From the NCBI RefSeq assembly GCF_014649395.1, contig NZ_BMSY01000009.1:310001-374000 (forward strand): DNA of 64,000 nt. The letters are read 5' to 3'. The notes under the pieces are model-generated. The model was not told the DNA's origin. It saw nothing but the letters and a program-made list of their open reading frames with translations, and did not search any database. Both the position numbers and the translations under genes were made by a program. Below are positions 59,347 through 64,000 of this stretch, piece by piece. Source of the stretch: Streptomyces aureoverticillatus. GTDB taxonomy: Bacteria > Actinomycetota > Actinomycetes > Streptomycetales > Streptomycetaceae. The stretch's first letter is position 1; every line of letters starts with the position of its first letter.

Positions 59347-61218
59347 TCAGGGAGTGGCGACCGCGGGACGTGGCGCGGTCGCCATTCCGCTTCCTATGAA
59401 GAAGCTCGGGTGCGGGGGCTGGTTGTAGGCGGTGTTCTGCCAGGCCAGGGCCGTGCGGTACTGGGTGTCCTGGAGCAGGGTCGTGATCCTGGTGCCGGTC
59501 TGGTGCGGGGTCGAGTAGATCCGCAGGGCGCGGTTGTCGGAGGTGCGCCAGACGACTTCCTCGCGCCAGTCGCCGAGGATGTCGCCGGACAGCGCGGGGG
59601 TGGACTTCGAGCCGTTGTTGGCGGAGACGGAGGCGCCGGTCAGGAGGCGGGTCTCGCCGCCGGTGCCGTATTTGTCGATCCGGGTGCCGTCGAGCAGTTC
59701 CCGGGTGGTGTCGCCGTCCCACCAGCTCACGAAGTTGATGCTGGACGGCTCGCGGCCGACGGAGCCGCCGGTGGGCGAACGCAGCGTGGTGTCGGCGGCC
59801 GACCAGGACTCGGCGCCCGGGGAACCGGCGTGGATGTCGGCGCTGACGCCGCGCCCGTTGTCGCTGGCCGACGCGGTCTGCCACAGGATCTGGCCGGTGC
59901 GGGCGTCGGCCATCCAGGAGCCGGGCTTCGAGCTGTCCTCGGAGACCTTGAAGTACTCCAGGCCCGCGCGCGAGGGGTTGAGGTCACCGACGTGCCCCGC
60001 GTCGCCGTGTCCGAGCCTCGTCGTCCACAGGCCGTTGCCGTTGTCGTCGACGGTCATCGCGCCGTACACGATCTCGTCCTTGCCGTCCTTGTCGACGTCC
60101 GCGATCGACAGGCTGTGGTTGCCCTGCCCGTCGTAGCCCTTGCCCGCGTTGGTCGAGGACTTGGTGTCGAAGGTCCAGCGGCGGGTGAACTTCCCGTCGC
60201 GCCAGTCCCAGGCGGCGATGACGGTCCGCGTGTAGTAGCCGCGCGCCGTGATCAGCGAGGGCCGGGAGCCGTCCAGGTAGGCGGTCCCGGCGAGGAAGCG
60301 GTCCACGCGGTTGCCGTAGGTGTCGCCCCAGTCCGCCACGTTGCCACGGCCCGGCACGTAGTCGACGGTGCCCATGGCCGCGCCGGTCTGCCCGTTGAAC
60401 ATGGTCAGGAACTCGGGTCCGGAGAGCACATGGCCGCTGGAGTTGCGGTGGTCGGCGGACGCGTTGCCGATCGTCCTGCCGGTGCCGTCGACGGTGCCGT
60501 CCGCGGTCTTCATCGCGACCTCGGCCTTGCCGTCGCCGTCGTAGTCGTACACCTGGAACTGCGTGTAGTGGGCGCCCGAGCGGATGTTGCGGCCCAGGTC
60601 GATCCGCCACAGGCGGGTGCCGTCCATCTTCACGCCGTCGATGACGGTGTTGCCGGTGACGCCGGACTGCGAGTTGTCCTTGGCGTTCGTCGGCTGCCAC
60701 TTCAGGACGAAGTCGAGCGCGCCGTCGCCGTCCAGGTCGCCGACGGACGCGTCGTTCGCCTCGTACGTGTAGCCGGAGCCGCCCGCGGGCGGGGTGATCG
60801 GCACGTCCTTGTAGCCGGCGCGGAACTGGATGGCGTGCACCGAGTCGCCCTGCTCGACGCCGCCGACGACCGCGCGGACGGTGTAGTCGGCCGAGTTGGG
60901 CGCGCCGGAGTGGAAGTAGTTCGTCGAGCCGGTGATCGGCGTCGCGTTGACCTTCGTGCCGCCCCGGTGGACGTTGAAGGCCACGTCGTCCGGGTCGGAG
61001 GCGAGCCAGCGCCAGCTGACGAGGTTGCCGCTGCCGTTGTGGACGCTGACGACGCCCCGGTCGAGCCTCTCGGCCTGCCGTGCGCCGGGCGCGGCGTTCG
61101 CCTCCGACGAGGAGCCGGGCAGCGCGACGAGCCCGGCGGTGGCGAGGGCGCCTGCGGCCACGGCGGCGCACAGCAGGCGCTTCGGCCTGCGTCTGCGGTG
61201 GTGAAGCGGGTTCTGCAC
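59347..61218 (-). CDS. Secreted PL11 rhamnogalacturonan lyase
   Basis: A 623-residue exported lyase cleaving rhamnogalacturonan I, the arabinan-bearing pectin backbone. Leader Arg-rich with core LLCAAVAAGALATAGLVAL. A small N-terminal beta domain (RGVVSVHNGSGNLVSWRWLA) precedes the eight-bladed propeller with repeated calcium-binding DxDGDG loops (VGDLDGDGALDFVLKW, YDYDGDGKAEVAMKT, IADVDKDGKDEIVYG) and HSLSIADV. GTG at 61218 is chosen since GGGAGG lies 5 bp upstream; extension to 61308 lacks a leader. It is convergent with GH74 and follows the pullulanase gene on the same strand behind a terminator. Confidence 0.95.
   Translation of the reverse strand: MQNPLHHRRRRPKRLLCAAVAAGALATAGLVALPGSSSEANAAPGARQAERLDRGVVSVHNGSGNLVSWRWLASDPDDVAFNVHRGGTKVNATPITGSTNYFHSGAPNSADYTVRAVVGGVEQGDSVHAIQFRAGYKDVPITPPAGGSGYTYEANDASVGDLDGDGALDFVLKWQPTNAKDNSQSGVTGNTVIDGVKMDGTRLWRIDLGRNIRSGAHYTQFQVYDYDGDGKAEVAMKTADGTVDGTGRTIGNASADHRNSSGHVLSGPEFLTMFNGQTGAAMGTVDYVPGRGNVADWGDTYGNRVDRFLAGTAYLDGSRPSLITARGYYTRTVIAAWDWRDGKFTRRWTFDTKSSTNAGKGYDGQGNHSLSIADVDKDGKDEIVYGAMTVDDNGNGLWTTRLGHGDAGHVGDLNPSRAGLEYFKVSEDSSKPGSWMADARTGQILWQTASASDNGRGVSADIHAGSPGAESWSAADTTLRSPTGGSVGREPSSINFVSWWDGDTTRELLDGTRIDKYGTGGETRLLTGASVSANNGSKSTPALSGDILGDWREEVVWRTSDNRALRIYSTPHQTGTRITTLLQDTQYRTALAWQNTAYNQPPHPSFFIGSGMATAPRPAVATP
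59355..59384. terminator. Hairpin over the PL11 gene end
   Basis: 11-bp arms TGGCGACCGCG (59355-59365) and CGCGGTCGCCA (59374-59384), beginning 6 bp inside the PL11 stop and 29 bp past GH74. It could stop transcription arriving from GH74. Confidence 0.4.
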
Positions 61219-61280
61219 GGGTGCCTCCCGTTGCGGGTCGGGGTTCACACCGTCAGTTGCCGCCGACGAGGAGGGAGTTG

Positions 61281-61312
61281 CCGCGTGGCACGTCACAGAA
61301 CGTGCCACGCGG
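61281..61312. terminator. Terminator after the pullulanase gene
   Basis: Perfect 12-bp arms CCGCGTGGCACG (61281-61292) and CGTGCCACGCGG (61301-61312) around 8 nt, between the pullulanase stop and PL11 start. Confidence 0.8.
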
Positions 61313-61320
61313 CGGGGTTT

Positions 61321-61375
61321 GTCAGCCGCGCCGGAACACCGCGGCCGGCGTGGTCAGCCGCGCCGGAACACCGCG
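61321..61375 (-). repeat. Duplicated pullulanase gene end including the stop codon
   Basis: A 23-bp sequence beginning GTCAGCCGCGCCGGAACACC occurs at 61321-61343 and 61353-61375 (period 32). The second copy holds the final codons (VFRRG) and stop of the pullulanase gene; the first repeats them after the stop. Confidence 0.8.
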
Positions 61376-64000
61376 ACCGTGCGTGCGGGCACCTGGAACG
61401 TTCCGGAACCTCGCGCGTACGAGGCCGACTTGACCACGTCGTCGGCGCCCCGCGCCTGCACGGGGTGCAGCGCGTACGCCGCGCCTTCGAGCTCCGCGAC
61501 GCGCTGTGTGCGCTCCCGCGGGGTCGCGTTGAACACGACCACCAGGTCGCCGAGCCGCATCGTGATCACACCGGGCTCCTCCCCCGGGGTGCCGGACAAG
61601 GGGAACGACAGCGCCTTCTGCACCTGGCCGGTCGACGCCAGCGAGAAGGCCGGCTCGGTGGCGCGGAGCTTCAGCAGATCCCGGTACGCGGCCGAAGCGC
61701 CGTCGATCTCCGCGCAGCCGGGCGACAGCGCCGGGTCGGCCAACAAGGGCTTGCCGTAGGGCCACTTGTCCTTGTTGTCGGCGGCGGGCGGCAGCCCCCG
61801 GCCGAAGCCGTTGCCGTCACGGCAGTCCCAGTGGATCGCGTTGAACCAGTCCCCGCTGTCGTAGGAGTTGCGGTCGAGGGACTTGGAGCGCAGCAGGTCG
61901 CTGCCCGCCTGGTACAGCGCCGGGCCCTGCGAGAGCGTCGCCGTGGCCGACGCCAGGACCTGCATCCGGGCCCGGTCGGCGGCCGACGTGCCGCGGGGCA
62001 GCTTGAAGGCGAGCGCGTCGTACAGCGCCTCGTTGTCGTGGGCGTCGGCATACGCGAGGGCGTCGCCGGGAGCGGCGGCGTAGCCCGCGGGGGCGCCGTT
62101 GTAGTCGACGTCGGCGCCCGTGACCTTCCGGCCCGCGGAGTCGGTGAAGGCGTACCCGGCCAGATTGCCGGTGAGGCCGACCTTGATCAGGTCCTGGTAG
62201 CGCAGGAGCCGGGCCTTCTGCTCGGCCGGGGTGCCGTTCGCCTTGGACGCGTTGGGGTCGGTGTAGAGGCCGCTCGCGAAGCCCTGGACGCCGGGGTCCT
62301 CGTCGAACGGGCCGCCGCCGCGCACGGCGTCGCGGGCCCGGTCGGAGAAGGTGGCGATCCCGGTGCCCGCCATGTTCCGCTGCGTGGCCTGCTCGAACCG
62401 CGCGTCGTCGGCGATCTCCCCGAAGTTCCAGCCCTCTCCGTAGAGCACGATCTTCTTGCCGTCGACGCCGTCCTTCTTCAGCGTCAGCGCGTCCAGGGCC
62501 TTGCGGACGGCGAGGATGTTGGCCTTCGGGTGGTGTCCCATGAGGTCGAAGCGGAACCCGTCGACCTTGTACTGCTTGGCCCAGGTGACGACGGAGTCGA
62601 CGACGAGCCTGCCCATCATGGCGTTCTCGGGCGCGGTGTTCGCGCAGCAGGTGGAGGTGGCGACGGAGCCGTCCGCGAGCAGCCGCTGGTAGTAGCCGGG
62701 CACGATCTTGTCGAGGACGGACTTGTCGGCCTGGCCGCTCGCGACGGTGTGGTTGTAGACGACGTCCATCACGGTGCGCAGCCCGGCGCCGTTGAGCCCT
62801 TGCACCATCCTGCGGAACTCGACGGTGCGCCGGGTGCCTTCGGGGTCGCTCGCGTACGAGCCCTCCGGGACGGTGTAGTGCAGCGGGTCGTAGCCCCAGT
62901 TGTAGGCGTCCTTGGCCGCCGTCCTGCCGACGCACGCCTGCTGTTCCTCGGAGTCCGGCGCCAAGGCGGCCAAGTCACAGCTCGGGTCCGCCTGTTCGGA
63001 CTCGCGCTCAGGGATGGTGCCGATGTCGAACGCGGGCAGCAGGTGGACGTACGACGTACCGGCCTTCGCGAGCCCGCGCAGATGCCGCATGCCGTCGGAC
63101 GTCCGGTCCGTGAACGCCAGGTACTTGCCCCGGTGGGCGGCGGTGCGGTCGCCGATCGAGAAGTCCCGGATGTGCAACTCCTGGATCCGCGCGTCGCGCA
63201 GCGGGGTCGCGGGCGGCTTGCGCAGGGTGCGCCAGCCCTCGGGTGCGAGCCTCGGGTCGTCGAGGTCGACGAGGAGGCTGCGGGCGGAGTCGGTGGTGAG
63301 TGCGGTCGCGTACGGGTCGGTGACCTTGTTGGTGACGACCTTCCGGGCGCTCGGCGCCCAGACCTTGACGACGTACCGGTACGGCTTGCCGGTCCAGCTC
63401 TTCGGTCCGGCGGCCGACCAGACGCCCGAGGCCGCGTCCCGCCGCATCGGCACACTCCGGCCGCCGATGTCGAGCCGGACGTCCTGGGCGGTGGGCGCCC
63501 ACACGGCGAGCGAGGGCCTGCCGTGGCTGAGGCCCGGGCCCAGCGGCGTCCTGGTGGCGGCGGGGGCGTAGAGGTCGTCGAGGACACCCTGCGTCTGTAC
63601 GCCGGTGGCGGCGCGCAGGTCCCCTCCGGCGGCCCGGTGGACCGCGACGACCTGACCGGTGAGGGCCGTGCGGACACGGTCCCGGTCGCGCGGGTCGACG
63701 CGGAAGGCCGCGTAGGCCCGCAGGTGCGGGAACTTCGCCCGCTGCGCGTCGGTGAGACCGCCGGGCACCGGGTCGAGACGGATCCGGTGCGCAGCGCCGG
63801 TGAGCTCACCGCCCTCGACGGCGATCCCACCGCGCCGCGCGTACACCAACTCCGTGACGGCGGACGCGCGTTCACCGCCCGTGTTCCAGGCGACGGTGTC
63901 GCGATCGATCCACTGTGCCTCGGCCTTGCCGAGGTCGAGGCCGACGGCCGGGGCGGCGGGAACGGTCGGCCCGGGCGCCGCCCCCGCGCCCGTCAGGGGC
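61354..64000 (-). CDS. pulA: Pullulanase-type alpha-1,6-glucosidase, 5' end missing
   Basis: The C-terminal 881 or so residues of a GH13 debranching enzyme that hydrolyses alpha-1,6 links in pullulan and limit dextrins. The frame is open to the right edge, with a segment KAEAQWIDRDTVAWN that opens the family's N-terminal beta domain; an internal TTG at 63849 is not the start. A CBM48-like domain (AVWAPTAQDVRLDIGG) leads into the barrel: YNWGYDPLHYTVPEGSYASD, VMDVVYNHTV, nucleophile Asp in GFRFDLMGHHPKANI, acid Glu in VLYGEGWNFGEI and HDNEALYDAL. In the genus this part is often preceded by another amylase domain, which may lie outside. Its 3' end is duplicated. Confidence 0.93.
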   Translation of the reverse strand, partial: PLTGAGAAPGPTVPAAPAVGLDLGKAEAQWIDRDTVAWNTGGERASAVTELVYARRGGIAVEGGELTGAAHRIRLDPVPGGLTDAQRAKFPHLRAYAAFRVDPRDRDRVRTALTGQVVAVHRAAGGDLRAATGVQTQGVLDDLYAPAATRTPLGPGLSHGRPSLAVWAPTAQDVRLDIGGRSVPMRRDAASGVWSAAGPKSWTGKPYRYVVKVWAPSARKVVTNKVTDPYATALTTDSARSLLVDLDDPRLAPEGWRTLRKPPATPLRDARIQELHIRDFSIGDRTAAHRGKYLAFTDRTSDGMRHLRGLAKAGTSYVHLLPAFDIGTIPERESEQADPSCDLAALAPDSEEQQACVGRTAAKDAYNWGYDPLHYTVPEGSYASDPEGTRRTVEFRRMVQGLNGAGLRTVMDVVYNHTVASGQADKSVLDKIVPGYYQRLLADGSVATSTCCANTAPENAMMGRLVVDSVVTWAKQYKVDGFRFDLMGHHPKANILAVRKALDALTLKKDGVDGKKIVLYGEGWNFGEIADDARFEQATQRNMAGTGIATFSDRARDAVRGGGPFDEDPGVQGFASGLYTDPNASKANGTPAEQKARLLRYQDLIKVGLTGNLAGYAFTDSAGRKVTGADVDYNGAPAGYAAAPGDALAYADAHDNEALYDALAFKLPRGTSAADRARMQVLASATATLSQGPALYQAGSDLLRSKSLDRNSYDSGDWFNAIHWDCRDGNGFGRGLPPAADNKDKWPYGKPLLADPALSPGCAEIDGASAAYRDLLKLRATEPAFSLASTGQVQKALSFPLSGTPGEEPGVITMRLGDLVVVFNATPRERTQRVAELEGAAYALHPVQARGADDVVKSASYARGSGTFQVPARTVAVFRRG

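Noticed and set aside
63847..63849. TTG as start of the pullulanase gene
   Set aside because: The frame stays open to the window edge and encodes the family's N-terminal beta-domain segment upstream of this codon.
1..64000. Mobile elements, phage genes, tRNA or rRNA genes
   Set aside because: No transposase, integrase, attachment-site duplication or structural-RNA sequence was recognised on either strand.

Overview
The window looks like a chromosomal segment of a Streptomyces or very close relative. GC is very high, GTG and TTG starts are frequent, and many operon genes overlap by ATGA or GTGA. Families typical of the genus are present (AldO-type alditol oxidase, DUF5954, DUF5937, a LacI/ABC system without its own ATPase, a CebR-type box). 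No rRNA, tRNA, CRISPR array, transposase or phage gene was found. The theme is plant cell-wall and storage polysaccharide use.

Layout. 1-5 kb: 3' end of a GlxA/AraC regulator, a methyltransferase, a secreted four-FnIII protein, a tautomerase and a DUF5954 protein. 5.3-6.1 kb: a lone type II thioesterase. 6.1-16.6 kb: a sugar-acid locus with SMP-30 lactonase and IclR regulator on the minus strand, and on the plus strand an enolase-superfamily dehydratase, a zinc dehydrogenase, a U32-like protein, a ChvE/MmsA/MmsB-type sugar importer and an aldose epimerase. 16.9-17.3 kb: a small phosphatase-like protein. 17.4-20.6 kb: a persulfide/sulfide module (rhodanese-membrane protein, CstR-like repressor, TauE/SafE permease, MBL-rhodanese enzyme) with two matching palindromic operators. 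20.6-23.2 kb: GH43 arabinanase-type enzyme and alditol oxidase. 23.2-29.8 kb: an operon of lipoprotein, fused permease, two ATPases and an MFS protein, with a Zur-like box upstream. 30.1-33.9 kb: an uncommon trio of stand-alone adenylation enzyme, membrane haem/flavin-type oxidoreductase and enoyl-CoA hydratase. 33.9-39.1 kb: GH51 arabinofuranosidase, an MFS transporter and its divergent ArsR/DUF5937 regulator. 39.1-41.7 kb: PL3 pectate lyase, a membrane protein and a SigE-family sigma factor. 41.6-51.9 kb: GH31 and GH3 enzymes, a lipoprotein/permease/permease importer and a LacI regulator, tied together by three identical palindromes. 52.0-59.3 kb: GH6, GH5, GH48 and GH74 with a CebR-type box. 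59.3-64 kb: PL11 rhamnogalacturonan lyase and a pullulanase running off the window.

How it fits together. Secreted enzymes open cellulose (GH5, GH6, GH48), xyloglucan (GH74), pectin (PL3, PL11), arabinan side chains (GH43, GH51) and alpha-1,6-glucans (pullulanase). The LacI block imports oligosaccharides and finishes them inside the cell with GH31 and GH3, which fits xyloglucan fragments. The IclR block fits uptake and non-phosphorylative oxidation of a monosaccharide, perhaps L-arabinose or galactose. A recurring motif, GTTCG-N6-CGAAC or close variants, lies upstream of the IclR-flanked genes, GH43, GH51 and the adenylation gene and may define one regulon.

A second theme is short tandem duplication exactly at gene ends: three SD-ATG units before the alditol oxidase, stop-codon repeats after DUF5954 and at the pullulanase end, and 24-bp repeats at the ends of two transporter genes.
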